Counted from the stretch's first letter, positions 1 to 9,885 are shown. The stretch is DNA of 64,000 bases from Bifidobacterium sp. (GCA_022649135.1 JALCNP010000004.1:1-64000); one strand, 5' to 3'. Program-made: numbers and translations. The notes: a model not told the origin generated them from the sequence alone.

Positions 1-2
1 TC

Positions 3-599
3 ACCACAGGGGCAAAGGTCAGGAAACTTGGCATACCCGGTGAGACGGAGTATTCCGGACGAGGGGTATCCTATTGCGCCACCTGCGACGGCTTCTTCTT
101 CAAGGGCAAGCCCATTGTGGTCGTCGGAGGAGGAGACAGCGCCTTCGAGGAGGCGGATTTCCTCAGCAGGTTCGGAACATCGGTCACGCTGATCCACCGC
201 AGAGAGAAGTTCCGTGCATCCAAAATCATGGTGGATCGCGCCAAGGCGAATCCTAAGATCTCCTTCCTTCTCGACTCCGTTGTCGACACAGTCAACGGGT
301 CGGACAACAGCGCCACGTCCGTCGACGTGACAAACGTCAAAACCGGTGCAACCACGACCCTTCCCGCAGATGGAATATTTGTGGCCATTGGATTCACTCC
401 GGCGACCGCATTTCTCGATGGTGCCCTGGAACTGGACGGCAACGGGTATATCGTGGTCGATGGAGCATCCACCAGGACCTCTCTGCCGGGGGTGTTCGCG
501 GCGGGCGATGTGGTCGACAGCGTGTACCGCCAGGCCGTGTCGGCGGCTGGCGCCGGATGCCGGGCGGCCCTTGACGCCCAGGCGTATCTCACCAAATAA
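3..599 (+). CDS. trxB: Thioredoxin reductase, C-terminal part (5' end outside window)
   Basis: Frame open from window start: ...YCATCDGFFFKGKPIVVVGGGDSAFEEADFL..., with the CxxC redox motif, GGGDSA nucleotide-binding motif and C-terminal GVFAAGDV motif. Confidence 0.95.
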   Translation, partial: TTGAKVRKLGIPGETEYSGRGVSYCATCDGFFFKGKPIVVVGGGDSAFEEADFLSRFGTSVTLIHRREKFRASKIMVDRAKANPKISFLLDSVVDTVNGSDNSATSVDVTNVKTGATTTLPADGIFVAIGFTPATAFLDGALELDGNGYIVVDGASTRTSLPGVFAAGDVVDSVYRQAVSAAGAGCRAALDAQAYLTK

Positions 600-659
600 T
601 CGCGTCACCGCTCCTGTGGGAGATACGGACCCCATCAGGCGCGGTGCAGACCATATCGG

Positions 660-716
660 CGTGGCAGCTCGTACATGAATCGTGGAGTACGGGCTGCCAC
701 GCGTACTTTTTGTACC
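660..716 (+). terminator. Putative rho-independent terminator of trxB
   Basis: Inverted repeat CGTGGCAGC..GTAC / GTAC..GGCTGCCACG followed by a T-run (TACTTTTTG). Confidence 0.6.
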
Positions 717-1100
717 GTCACGCGTTTTTCATACCCATCTGACCATGTCTTGCCTCATACCCATGGCATAAGCCGAGATGTCTGCCACATACCGTTTCCG
801 TCCCCATGATTTCACTTGCATAGTGGCGAGCCCGCTGTGTATGTGGTGGAATCAGCTGTATACGCTTCGGACGCCAGCATGATTTTGCGCCATGCAACGC
901 CGCCGAAGGATACCGCTGATGTGCCAAGGAAGGGGTCGTTCGCAGGGTGGAAGGAATCCGCACATGCCCGCCATTTGCAGCGGTACCGCGTGCCACATGA
1001 AATCATGGTTCTGAGCCATTGCGTGTGCGTACCCAACGATCGGGTCCGTGGCTTCATTTCAGAAACAGGGGAATACGGGGGAGTCACGCGTCACAAAAAG

Positions 1101-1127
1101 TATGATTTGTATGATTTGTATGACATA
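1101..1127 (+). repeat. Short direct repeats TATGATTTG x2 plus degenerate TATGACATA, possible operator/promoter
   Basis: Sequence TATGATTTG TATGATTTG TATGACATA about 35 bp upstream of the AbrB-like start codon. Confidence 0.5.
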
Positions 1128-1162
1128 TGGTATTCTCTACTTGGATTACTGGAGGTATCATC

Positions 1163-1375
1163 ATGAAAAAACCGATCGGAAAACTGGCGAATTCAGCGAC
1201 TGTAGGCGAAAAGGGGCAGATAGTCATCCCCAAACAGATGCGGGATATGTTTGGTATCCATCCCGGCGACACACTTCTTTTGCTGGCCGATCAGGAATTG
1301 GGCATCGCCATTCCGCCGAAGAACAGATTGACGGATCTTATGGACGAAATCATGCCGACTGCGGATCGAGGATGA
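1163..1375 (+). CDS. AbrB/MazE/SpoVT-family DNA-binding protein
   Basis: MKKPIGKLANSATVGEKGQIVIPKQMRDMFGIHPGDTLLLL is a typical swapped-hairpin AbrB motif; GGAGG 8 nt upstream of ATG 1163. Confidence 0.85.
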   Translation: MKKPIGKLANSATVGEKGQIVIPKQMRDMFGIHPGDTLLLLADQELGIAIPPKNRLTDLMDEIMPTADRG

Positions 1376-1376
1376 T

Positions 1377-2234
1377 ATGGATGCCCTACGAGTTGAGAAT
1401 CTAAGGAAATCGTTTCCCGGATTCCAGCTGATGAATGTTTCATTCGCAGTGGAACAAGGCCATGTGATGGGTCTTATCGGGCGTAATGGCGCCGGCAAGA
1501 CGACAGTGCTCAAGTCGTTGCTGAATCTTGTTCATCCCGATTCGGGAAGAATCGAATATTGGGGGACGGATATCTCAGAAACCGGGGTGGGGAATCTGCA
1601 GCGCATCGGCTATGCGGCCGGCACCAACACCTACTACAAGAAGAAAACACTGAACGACATCGTATCCGTCACTCGTCGGTTCTACTCGGAATGGAACGAT
1701 TCGGCATGGGAGAAATTCCGACGACTGTTCGCTCTCGATATGAGCAAACGACCGGAGCAGCTCTCTGAAGGAATGAAGGTGAAATTCAATCTCGCCCTTG
1801 CGTTGTCTCACGGCGCGAAAATTCTTATCCTTGACGAGCCGACAAGTGGTCTGGATCCGGTTTCACGAAATGATGTCCTGGAAATACTTCTTACGCTTGC
1901 CCACGCAGGAACGAGCATCCTTTTCTCAACGCACATCATATCTGATCTTGAAAAATGCGCCGATGACATTACCTATCTACGTCATGGCAGGATTGTCTTT
2001 TCAGGAGACGAGCAGGGGTTAACCCGAAGCTATGTCTTGGCGCATGGCCATTGCCTTTCCTCGGGTCAAAGAAAGCTGGTCGTTGGTCATTCCCTCACCA
2101 AGGAGGGAGATGCGTGGCTGATTCCCGTGCCGGTCATCCCCGAATTCCCCGATCATCGCATATCCCAGCCGTCGCTCGAGGAGATCATGGTGAACATGGA
2201 AGGTGACGGTCATGCTGACACTGCTTCTGTATAA
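1377..2234 (+). CDS. ABC transporter ATP-binding protein
   Basis: Walker A GRNGAGKTT, signature LSEGMK, Walker B ILILDEPTSGLD, H-loop STHI. Confidence 0.9.
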   Translation: MDALRVENLRKSFPGFQLMNVSFAVEQGHVMGLIGRNGAGKTTVLKSLLNLVHPDSGRIEYWGTDISETGVGNLQRIGYAAGTNTYYKKKTLNDIVSVTRRFYSEWNDSAWEKFRRLFALDMSKRPEQLSEGMKVKFNLALALSHGAKILILDEPTSGLDPVSRNDVLEILLTLAHAGTSILFSTHIISDLEKCADDITYLRHGRIVFSGDEQGLTRSYVLAHGHCLSSGQRKLVVGHSLTKEGDAWLIPVPVIPEFPDHRISQPSLEEIMVNMEGDGHADTASV

Positions 2235-2868
2235 GGAATATCGACTTGCAACCCCGACGATTACATGGTTCTTCCTGCTTTTTGGCATTATGACACTACT
2301 GCCTGGATATCCGATCCTGATGGGTCCATTTTTCATATGCTTTGGTATTTTTCAGGCATTTCAGTATGCGCGTGAAGCGGATGACATCCTCTATTCGGTT
2401 CTTCTCCCCATACGCAAAAGAGAGGTGGTGACCTCGAAATATCTTGCGGTCCTCGGTGTGCAAACCATGGCTTTGTTCATCATCATCGCCATGACGGCAC
2501 TGCGGATGAGTGTCCTATCAACAGTTTCCGTGTATCGCCGCAACGTGCTGATGCCTGCGAACCTGACCTTTGTGGCTTTCGTATTTCTGATGTATGCCGC
2601 CTTCAACGTACTGTTCGTAGGTGGATACTTTCGAACCGCATATAATCTTGGCGGGCCGTTCCTTGCCTTTATCGTTGCCGCTCTTCTGATTGTCGCCACC
2701 GGGGAGACGCTGCATCATATTCCCGGTCTTGCTTTTCTCGACGCCCTCCACGGTCCGGGACTGATATCTCAGGCTGTACTGCTCATCCTGTGCCTCATGA
2801 CCTATGTCGGAATGACCCTACTTTCTCTGAAGCGCAGCTGGAGCAGATTCGAACGACTGGATATATGA
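2212..2868 (+). CDS. ABC-2 type permease-like membrane protein
   Basis: Hydrophobic protein translationally coupled to the preceding ATPase (overlapping start at 2203/2212). Confidence 0.75.
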   Translation: MLTLLLYKEYRLATPTITWFFLLFGIMTLLPGYPILMGPFFICFGIFQAFQYAREADDILYSVLLPIRKREVVTSKYLAVLGVQTMALFIIIAMTALRMSVLSTVSVYRRNVLMPANLTFVAFVFLMYAAFNVLFVGGYFRTAYNLGGPFLAFIVAALLIVATGETLHHIPGLAFLDALHGPGLISQAVLLILCLMTYVGMTLLSLKRSWSRFERLDI

Positions 2869-3273
2869 ATCCATCCGATATGCACGCGTGTCTGTCGACT
2901 CTTTTCGGCTGAAATGACCGGAGCGGGAAACCGTACGCAATGGGCATATGCATTCGCCCCATGGTAGACATCCGGCCATAGAATGACGAGGGACATGGCA
3001 TGGAAATTCTCATACCGGGTGCAGCTGCCATAATTACTGGCGAAGGCGTCTAAGATCTTTCCAACGGGTTGATCGGATCTTGACACTCACAGCCACTATC
3101 TCCGGGTCGTATCATGCATATGGGGGAATATTTCTCTCATCCTCTCACCTATACCATGATGGGTTCCATCCTGCTTCCTGGAAGTGGGCCGACATGGAGA
3201 CGAGGGGATATTGCGCAGAATCGGGAAATACCACCGGCTCCATGTTTCCAGGGTCAGCACTGCCTCGCAACGT

Positions 3274-3507
3274 CGTAGCGCCCCTCACCGTCACGGCCTC
3301 ACCGTAGCGCCCCTCACCGTCACGGCCTCACCGTCACGGCCTCACCGTCACGGCCTCACCATCACAACCCCACCATCACAACCCCACCATCACAACCCCA
3401 CCATCACAACCCCACCATCACAACCCCACCATCACAACCCCACCATCACAACCCCACCATCACAACCCCACCATCACAACCCCACCGCAGCCCTGACCGC
3501 AGCCCTG
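3274..3507. repeat. GC-rich minisatellite: 14-bp units ACCGTCACGGCCTC (3 contiguous) then ACCATCACAACCCC (9 perfect), plus 12-bp ACCGCAGCCCTG x2 and a 29-bp duplication
   Basis: Read directly: ACCATCACAACCCC repeats exactly from 3358 to 3483 in 14-bp phase with the ACCGTCACGGCCTC units at 3316-3357. Confidence 0.95.
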
Positions 3508-3868
3508 ACCGCAGCGCCCCTCGCCATCCACAGCATGCGGAATGAACCCTGACGCGTACAACCGGACATTTTCAATCTTCCAAGCCAAATCCCAAGGAAA
3601 AGACCGAATACCCAACATCTACGAATCAGTTCACGGTCTCATAGCAGTAGGTTCACGGTCTCAGGCGGTTCAGATGGAACAAGGTCAATAATCCGGACAC
3701 AAGGTATGCGGATCATTCCTCGACACCATCCATGACCATACATGGAAGAACGGAACAGAAGAGGAAAACGCGGTTCACACACCAAGAGCCATACGTCGAG
3801 TCAGCCGACCGTTCTCAGATACGACCCGACAGATATGACCCGACAGCTGTGACCCCACAAGAAGCCAA

Positions 3869-5356
3869 TCACACCCATTCTGAGCCGGCATCTCCGCTAT
3901 CGGGAATGAGCATCTTCACAATTCGCTCCATATCCTCTTCCGAGGAGAACACGATCTCAATGCGACCGTGTTTTTTGCTTCCCTTGATTGACACAGATGT
4001 CTCAAAACGATTTTCAAGACTTTTCATAATCGGTGACTGAGACCACGGATTCGCTCGTGCGATTTTTTTATGTTGATTGTTTTTTCCTTGAAGAGTCTTG
4101 AGGGACACGATTTCCTCAGTGCTCCTCACTGAAAGACCCTCGGCGATGACGCGATTCGCAAGCTTCTCCATATCGCTTTCATTATCCAAGCCCAAAAGAG
4201 CACGGGCATGTCCTGCGGAAAGGACACCGGCGGCGACTTTCTTCTGAACGCTTGCGGGCAGATTCAGCAATCGGAGCATATTGGCAATCTGGGGCCTGGA
4301 TTTGGAGACGGATGTGGACAACTGCGCCTGGGTGAGTCCAAACTCCTCGATCATTTGCTGGTAGGCGGCTGCTTCTTCCAGGGGATTCAGGGCAACACGA
4401 TGCAGATTCTCCAGCAGGGCATCCCGAAGCATTTCGTTATCCATCGTCGTTTTAACGATAGCCGGAATTGTTGATAAACCAGAAAGCTGAGAAGCGCGCC
4501 ACCGGCGTTCTCCCATAATCAGCTCATATTGATCATTGTGGTCGACTGTTGGTGACGAACTTGATGACGTGGATGAAGCCTGTCCGTCAGGGCATTTCCT
4601 CACTACGATGGGCTGCAGAACACCAACCTCGCGAATTGACGCAGCCAGTTCTTTCAGTTCATCCTCATCGAAGATCGTACGCGGCTGCTGGGAATTCGGG
4701 ATAATTTGCTCAAGCTTCAACTCGGCGAGATATCCGCCCGCCACCGGTTCCAGACTCGTCTCTTTCTCCCCCGAGTTGAGTCCCCGATCCGCTTCAGTTC
4801 CTAGCGATGATTGCCGCTTATCCCGAGATGACCGATTGTCGCTTTCGATATGCTCTCGATCTGCGTCGGCGGCCAACGACGAAGACTTGGTCGTGTCAAC
4901 AGACTTCACCACGCTGTCCTTCGTATCCCGGGAAACCGCAGTGATTCCGGACTCCCCATTATGTTCATTTCCGGTGCCGGTAACCTTGGAAGGCGTCTGC
5001 CGTGACGATATACCTGAATCTGCGCCGAAGAAGACGTCGCTTGGATGTGCCAGAACATCCAATGTCGGAATCGACATACGTTTAGCCGCACTCCTTCGCT
5101 TTGTTTCACGTGAAACACGAGACGTTCCACTGCTTTGTGTTTCACGTGAAACATGATCGCCTGTCGCTGATGTCGCTCCTGCGGAGAAGGAATGCTGGGT
5201 TAAGATTCCCTTCTGTGCTTTCCTGTGATTATCGGATTTCACGGTCCCATCGTGTGAAGCGCCGGACATGGTATCAACCCCGTCGATCTCGCCCTCATCG
5301 GGAAGTGCAGGGAACAATGCTCCCAGGCCCTTGCCTAAACGTGATTTCGATGCCAT
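3869..5356 (-). CDS. parB: Chromosome-partitioning protein ParB with a long low-complexity N-terminal region
   Basis: C-terminal half has the ParB/Srx core (LKLEQIIPNSQQPRTIFDEDELKELAASI..., YELIMGERRWRAS); adjacent to parA. Confidence 0.95.
   Translation of the reverse strand: MASKSRLGKGLGALFPALPDEGEIDGVDTMSGASHDGTVKSDNHRKAQKGILTQHSFSAGATSATGDHVSRETQSSGTSRVSRETKRRSAAKRMSIPTLDVLAHPSDVFFGADSGISSRQTPSKVTGTGNEHNGESGITAVSRDTKDSVVKSVDTTKSSSLAADADREHIESDNRSSRDKRQSSLGTEADRGLNSGEKETSLEPVAGGYLAELKLEQIIPNSQQPRTIFDEDELKELAASIREVGVLQPIVVRKCPDGQASSTSSSSSPTVDHNDQYELIMGERRWRASQLSGLSTIPAIVKTTMDNEMLRDALLENLHRVALNPLEEAAAYQQMIEEFGLTQAQLSTSVSKSRPQIANMLRLLNLPASVQKKVAAGVLSAGHARALLGLDNESDMEKLANRVIAEGLSVRSTEEIVSLKTLQGKNNQHKKIARANPWSQSPIMKSLENRFETSVSIKGSKKHGRIEIVFSSEEDMERIVKMLIPDSGDAGSEWV
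5102..5117. promoter_or_regulatory. parS site TGTTTCACGTGAAACA (inside parB)
   Basis: Exact match to the 16-bp consensus parS palindrome. Confidence 0.95.
5138..5153. promoter_or_regulatory. parS site TGTTTCACGTGAAACA (inside parB)
   Basis: Exact match to the 16-bp consensus parS palindrome. Confidence 0.95.
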
Positions 5357-5357
5357 G

Positions 5358-6302
5358 TTATTCCCTTCCTTCTTTGTCTTTCAATGCTCTAATCACAGCC
5401 GGTGCCCGACGGGCAATCTCCAAAGCTGCTTCGCCATACGCAACGGCTCCAATTCCATGTGGATCATAGGAAATCACCGTCTTATTAAAACTTGGTGCTT
5501 CTGAGATTTTCACGGCGCGTGGAATTGTCGTATCGAGAACGATAGAAGGGTAATGTCCTTTTACCTCGTTAAAAACCTCACGACTAAGCAGCGTTCGCCG
5601 ATCGAACATGGTCACCAGCATAGTAGAAACAAGCAGATTCGGATTATAATGCTTCTGAACAAGTCCGATCGTATGAATCAGCTGACCTAAGCCTTCAAGT
5701 GCATAGTATTCTGCCTGAATCGGAATCAACATCTCGGTAACCGCGCACATCGCGTTAATGACAAGTAATCCCAAACTTGGTGGACAATCGACTATCACAT
5801 AATCATAATGACTGTTCGGATCCTTGAGAAATGTATCAACCGCTCGATGAAGCAGATCGTTCCTGTCGTCAACTTGTGCGATCTCCAATTCAGCTCCGCT
5901 CAGTTCGATGGACGCCGGGACCACGTCCAATCTGGGAAAATCAGGGCACTGTTGCATGACGTCATGAATGGACCTGCGCCCTTCCAGAACATCGTATACG
6001 GAATAGTCTTTACTTCCATGTGCTGCACCAAGAGCAGTCGAAGCATTACCCTGAGGGTCCATATCGATGACAAGAACCTTGAGCCCGCCCTTCGACAGGG
6101 CAGCTGCGATATTGACCGCCGTGGTTGTCTTGCCCACCCCGCCTTTCTGATTCGCGACAGCGATACAGCGCGTCCTCGTCGGCTTGGGGAAGCGTGACTT
6201 CGTAAGCCGATCATAGCGAGAAGTTGTTTCAGCGATTTCAGAACCCAATGAATCACTGTCATCCCCAAAGATACGTTTTATCGTTTCCGTGGCAGACTCC
6301 AT
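5358..6302 (-). CDS. parA: Chromosome-partitioning ATPase ParA (Soj)
   Basis: Deviant Walker A QKGGVGKTTTAVNIAAAL; VIVDCPPSLGLL; start at 6302 chosen because AAGGAGGT lies just upstream (ORF extends to 6392). Confidence 0.93.
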   Translation of the reverse strand: MESATETIKRIFGDDSDSLGSEIAETTSRYDRLTKSRFPKPTRTRCIAVANQKGGVGKTTTAVNIAAALSKGGLKVLVIDMDPQGNASTALGAAHGSKDYSVYDVLEGRRSIHDVMQQCPDFPRLDVVPASIELSGAELEIAQVDDRNDLLHRAVDTFLKDPNSHYDYVIVDCPPSLGLLVINAMCAVTEMLIPIQAEYYALEGLGQLIHTIGLVQKHYNPNLLVSTMLVTMFDRRTLLSREVFNEVKGHYPSIVLDTTIPRAVKISEAPSFNKTVISYDPHGIGAVAYGEAALEIARRAPAVIRALKDKEGRE

Positions 6303-6443
6303 AGCTCTCGACCTCCTTGGGTCTGTTTCATCCCTAACCTCACCCTCGAAGTGAACAATCAATGCACAAAATCGGTGATGCTCATTATCCAAGTTTCACT
6401 GTTCAGCTGGACATCTCGAGGGTGAGCACCGCTGAACCAAAAA

Positions 6444-6462
6444 TGTGGATAACTGTGGATAA
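6444..6462 (-). promoter_or_regulatory. Two tandem perfect DnaA boxes (TGTGGATAAC TGTGGATAAC)
   Basis: TGTGGATAA at 6444-6452 and 6454-6462; near-matches TGTGTATAA 6554-6562 and TGTGCATAA 6583-6591. Confidence 0.75.
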
Positions 6463-6696
6463 CTACTGTCTCGTTCACTCCTCACAAATAATGGTCATGT
6501 GAAAAGTCTTGTTTTCCAACCATTTCAGAGGTGCACATATCACGAGCCACAATGTGTATAACATTTTATGGCTCCCAAGAATGTGCATAACTTGTTAATA
6601 GGGGTGACTGGTGCTTGCCGCACATGAACGTTCTTGAATTCATGGACAATCGATGAATAGCTGAACAGTTTCAGGTGATTCCGAACAACACAGCTA

Positions 6697-7383
6697 CTAT
6701 CTTTTATCGATAAGAACGACATGCGTCGACTGAAGCCCTGGACCAACGGGTGCTTCGCATACACGTGGATGGACTCCATGAAAGTGAGAAATCTGTTTGC
6801 TTGCCTTGTCGATTTCATGCTGAGCGGACTGCCCTTTAAGTGCAATCAGCCGACCGTGTCCCTCGACCAAGGGCAGGGTCCAACCCACAAGTCGTGTAAG
6901 CGGGGCAACTGCCCTGCATATGACGACATGGAATAAATCTTCAGGATGGGATTCCTCATGCCGGGAAATAACAAGTTCAGCCCTATCTCTCACTATATGA
7001 ACATTGTTCAGCTTGAGTAACTCCACGCATTCAGCCAGCCACTCGACACGTCTCTCCATCGGCTCCATAAGAGTGAACGGATAATCCGGAAGACAAGCAG
7101 CTGCCACGATTCCAGGGAAACCTCCGCCACTCCCCACGTCAACGACTCTGTTGTTGTGCGAATTCCGCATCGCTTCCTTGATAAATGGCACGACAGCAGC
7201 AGAATTCAGAATATGCCTCTCCCAAAGTATTCCGGCATCCCGCGGACCAATCACTCCGCGCAGCTGGCCTTCGCGTGAAAGTTTCACGTGAAACAAAGAA
7301 AGCTTCTCGGAAGCAGCCCCAAGAACCTCGTTAAGAATAGGTGAACCTTCGAGTGGATCCGCAACGACTTCATCATCACTCAT
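6697..7383 (-). CDS. rsmG: 16S rRNA (guanine-N7) methyltransferase RsmG/GidB
   Basis: [40 protein letters not shown] motif; synteny; start MSDDEVV at 7383. Confidence 0.92.
   Translation of the reverse strand: MSDDEVVADPLEGSPILNEVLGAASEKLSLFHVKLSREGQLRGVIGPRDAGILWERHILNSAAVVPFIKEAMRNSHNNRVVDVGSGGGFPGIVAAACLPDYPFTLMEPMERRVEWLAECVELLKLNNVHIVRDRAELVISRHEESHPEDLFHVVICRAVAPLTRLVGWTLPLVEGHGRLIALKGQSAQHEIDKASKQISHFHGVHPRVCEAPVGPGLQSTHVVLIDKR
7280..7295. promoter_or_regulatory. parS site AGTTTCACGTGAAACA (inside rsmG)
   Basis: 15/16 match to TGTTTCACGTGAAACA. Confidence 0.9.
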
Positions 7384-8047
7384 AATCTGACGAGTCGCTC
7401 TCTTTCTCGGAGTTGTCTCTCTCGACGTCCTCTTCTCCACCATCCGTGTCGTTGACATCGTCGTGGTGAGCGACAGCTGCTGCAACCTCCACGTCATCCG
7501 GACCATGAGTATCAGAATCGTGCGAATCCTCTTGCACATCATCGTCGGAATTGGCTTTGAGATATATGCTGACATAGCGATGGGGCTCCTCGCCGTGCGA
7601 ACGCGACTTCAGCCCTTCTTCGCGGACAAGATCATGTATGACCTTTCGCTCAAATGAATTCATGGGTTTAAGATTGACCGGTTCCCCGGTATCCTTGACG
7701 TCATCAATTGCGTCAAGAGCCATGTCTTGTAAGAGCTGACGCCGGCGCTTGAGGAAACCATCCACATCCAGAATAAGATGAGAACGCTCTCCGGTTTTCT
7801 GCTGGACAGCCAGTCGCGTGAGCTGCTGCAAAGCATCGACGACTTGCCCGTTGTCTCCAATAAGATGTTTGATGTCCGCATCATCATCAGCGACGATCTG
7901 CAGCATTGCCCGGTTATTGCGAACACTCATCTCGATGTCGCCGTCGTAATCGGCAATATCGAGCAGACCCTCCAGATAATCCGCTGCTATGTCGGCCTCT
8001 TCGTTGAGTTGATCGACTGTTTTCTCCACGTCCTGAGCCATACCCAC
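7376..8047 (-). CDS. khpB: KH/R3H RNA-binding protein KhpB (Jag/SpoIIIJ-associated)
   Basis: [27 protein letters not shown]3H motif and [17 protein letters not shown]-type motif; located between rsmG and yidC. Confidence 0.88.
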   Translation of the reverse strand: MGMAQDVEKTVDQLNEEADIAADYLEGLLDIADYDGDIEMSVRNNRAMLQIVADDDADIKHLIGDNGQVVDALQQLTRLAVQQKTGERSHLILDVDGFLKRRRQLLQDMALDAIDDVKDTGEPVNLKPMNSFERKVIHDLVREEGLKSRSHGEEPHRYVSIYLKANSDDDVQEDSHDSDTHGPDDVEVAAAVAHHDDVNDTDGGEEDVERDNSEKESDSSDYE

Positions 8048-8145
8048 TACTCCTTTATGACAATCACTAATTAAGTGTAAACCTTGTTGTTAAACGGGAA
8101 CGAGAATACTTGAATGATACTCCACCGCGGATGGTTTCAGTGAAT

Positions 8146-8161
8146 TGTTTCACGTGAAACA
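8146..8161. promoter_or_regulatory. parS site TGTTTCACGTGAAACA (khpB-yidC intergenic)
   Basis: Exact match to consensus. Confidence 0.95.
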
Positions 8162-8186
8162 GTTCACTGATGCATCAACTGCCGAC

Positions 8187-9194
8187 CTACTTCTTTCTTT
8201 TCTTCCTTTGAGGCTGCCTGCGTTGATATCCTTGATCGACCTTGACCTCGGCAAGCTGCTTCGCTTTTTCAAGTTCTTCCTCTTCCAGTGATATCTCACC
8301 CTCGCGAGCACGACGTCTGTTTTCGGCATCATGGTCTCGAACCTCTTTTTCCTCGGCAGCCGGCGAACCTGGCGTGGGGAATGCATACACCTGCCACATG
8401 GAACGAAGAAGATTGCATATGTTGTTGGTGAGCCAGTAGACAAGAACAGCGAACGGGAAGCTGATACCGGAGAAGATGTACATGATGGGGAAAACCCACG
8501 TCATGGCCTGCTGCATTTTGTACTGTGAGCCCTGCATGGAAGCCCGAGGAAGATTCTTCCTCATATTGTTGAACTGCATGAACCACATCGCGCCGCACAT
8601 CATGGCGATGAAAATGCCCATGACGATTTTTCCGGTGACATCGGCCGTTCCGAAAGTAGAGGTGACATTCACGCCAAAAACCCGCGTCTGTGCAAACTGC
8701 TCGGCCGTGACACGATCAAATGCCCCCAAGGCCGCACGTTTCCCCCTGGCAATATACGGTATCGCCGACAGCATGTAGAACATGCACATGAAAACCGGTC
8801 CCTGAATAAGCATAGGAAGACACGATCCGGCCGGATTGGCGTCATTATCCTGATAGAGCTTCATCATTTCGCGGCTGAGGGCCTCACGACTGGCCTGGTC
8901 CTTCTTGCCTTTGTATTTATTCTGGATATGTTGCATCTGCGGTTGCAGTGCCTGCATTTTTCTCATCGACTTCATTTGTCTGATGTAGATAGGCAGGATG
9001 CACCCATGAACGACAAGGACGAGGAAGATGATCGAAAACACCCAGGAAGCGCCGATGCTTGACATGCCGATCAGGGTAAGAAGCTTATGGAACAGAAACA
9101 TGATCTGAGTCATAAGCCACTCGACGGGCGTCAGGATCTTATATACCCACCCGAATAGACCGTGGTCAAGTACAAATTGGTTTTGGTTATACAT
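8187..9194 (-). CDS. yidC: Membrane protein insertase YidC/Oxa1
   Basis: MLIQGPVFMCMFYMLSAIPYIARG..., multiple TMs, basic C-terminal tail; synteny. Confidence 0.93.
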   Translation of the reverse strand: MYNQNQFVLDHGLFGWVYKILTPVEWLMTQIMFLFHKLLTLIGMSSIGASWVFSIIFLVLVVHGCILPIYIRQMKSMRKMQALQPQMQHIQNKYKGKKDQASREALSREMMKLYQDNDANPAGSCLPMLIQGPVFMCMFYMLSAIPYIARGKRAALGAFDRVTAEQFAQTRVFGVNVTSTFGTADVTGKIVMGIFIAMMCGAMWFMQFNNMRKNLPRASMQGSQYKMQQAMTWVFPIMYIFSGISFPFAVLVYWLTNNICNLLRSMWQVYAFPTPGSPAAEEKEVRDHDAENRRRAREGEISLEEEELEKAKQLAEVKVDQGYQRRQPQRKKRKK

Positions 9195-9196
9195 CG

Positions 9197-9514
9197 TCAG
9201 GCCGTCTCCTTCAAATCCGAGGCGAGTGGTGTAAGCCGCGGCTCCTCATGAGCCTTCGACCATGAAAATCGATAAAAAACCGAGAATCTCTGCGGAACGT
9301 CATCAATTCCGCCTTTGCTCCACGGTCGACACCGTGCAAGCCGCAACGTCGCCAGCGCTCCGCCCTTTACCGCTCCATAGCGTCGCAGCGCCTGCACAGC
9401 ATAGTGGGAACACGTTGGATAGTACTTGCAGCAGGGAGGATTGTTCACCGAAATATGATTCTGATACCAGTGAATTCCTTCGATCATGGCACGGGAAAGT
9501 CGCGATGCTGTCAT
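9197..9514 (-). CDS. yidD: Membrane protein insertion efficiency factor YidD
   Basis: [40 protein letters not shown] is diagnostic of YidD. Confidence 0.95.
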   Translation of the reverse strand: MTASRLSRAMIEGIHWYQNHISVNNPPCCKYYPTCSHYAVQALRRYGAVKGGALATLRLARCRPWSKGGIDDVPQRFSVFYRFSWSKAHEEPRLTPLASDLKETA

Positions 9515-9885
9515 CTTGCCTCCGCCATCACCGAAGAACGCTTCCTAACGGCGCGGAACAAACGTTCGAACTGCATGCGCAGCGAAGCGAACGAGGCGTG
9601 TGCCGCACTCGGTTTCGCTCTGACTACGATATCGCAATTCGGGGGCAATTCATCCTCATACAGGCGAAAAAGCACACGAAAGCGTCTTTTCACCGCATTC
9701 CGGGTCACTGCATTTCCCACTGCCTTGGAAACCGCCAACCCTAACCGCCTACCCATCGTCTGACCGGAAGCACGAGAACGGACATCATCACGCATGACAT
9801 AATGCACAACGATGTCCGCATCGGTTACCTTACGGCGACGTTTAAGCACGGCGACGAAAGCGCCGTGACTTCTAAGTCGCTCCAC
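9511..9885 (-). CDS. rnpA: Ribonuclease P protein component
   Basis: [31 protein letters not shown] motif; synteny. Confidence 0.95.
   Translation of the reverse strand: MERLRSHGAFVAVLKRRRKVTDADIVVHYVMRDDVRSRASGQTMGRRLGLAVSKAVGNAVTRNAVKRRFRVLFRLYEDELPPNCDIVVRAKPSAAHASFASLRMQFERLFRAVRKRSSVMAEAR

Noticed and set aside
3357-3507. CRISPR array
   Set aside because: Contiguous 14-bp tandem repeats without spacers and no cas genes in the window.
3184-3552. 122-aa ORF with PHHHNPTITTPPSQ repeats
   Set aside because: Product of the 14-bp minisatellite, open in all frames; no clear RBS or conserved domain, so not called as CDS.
3869-5156. Plus-strand ORFs inside parB such as 4536-5156 and 5101-5469
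   Set aside because: Antisense to a well-supported parB; FHVKH peptides simply reflect parS sequence.
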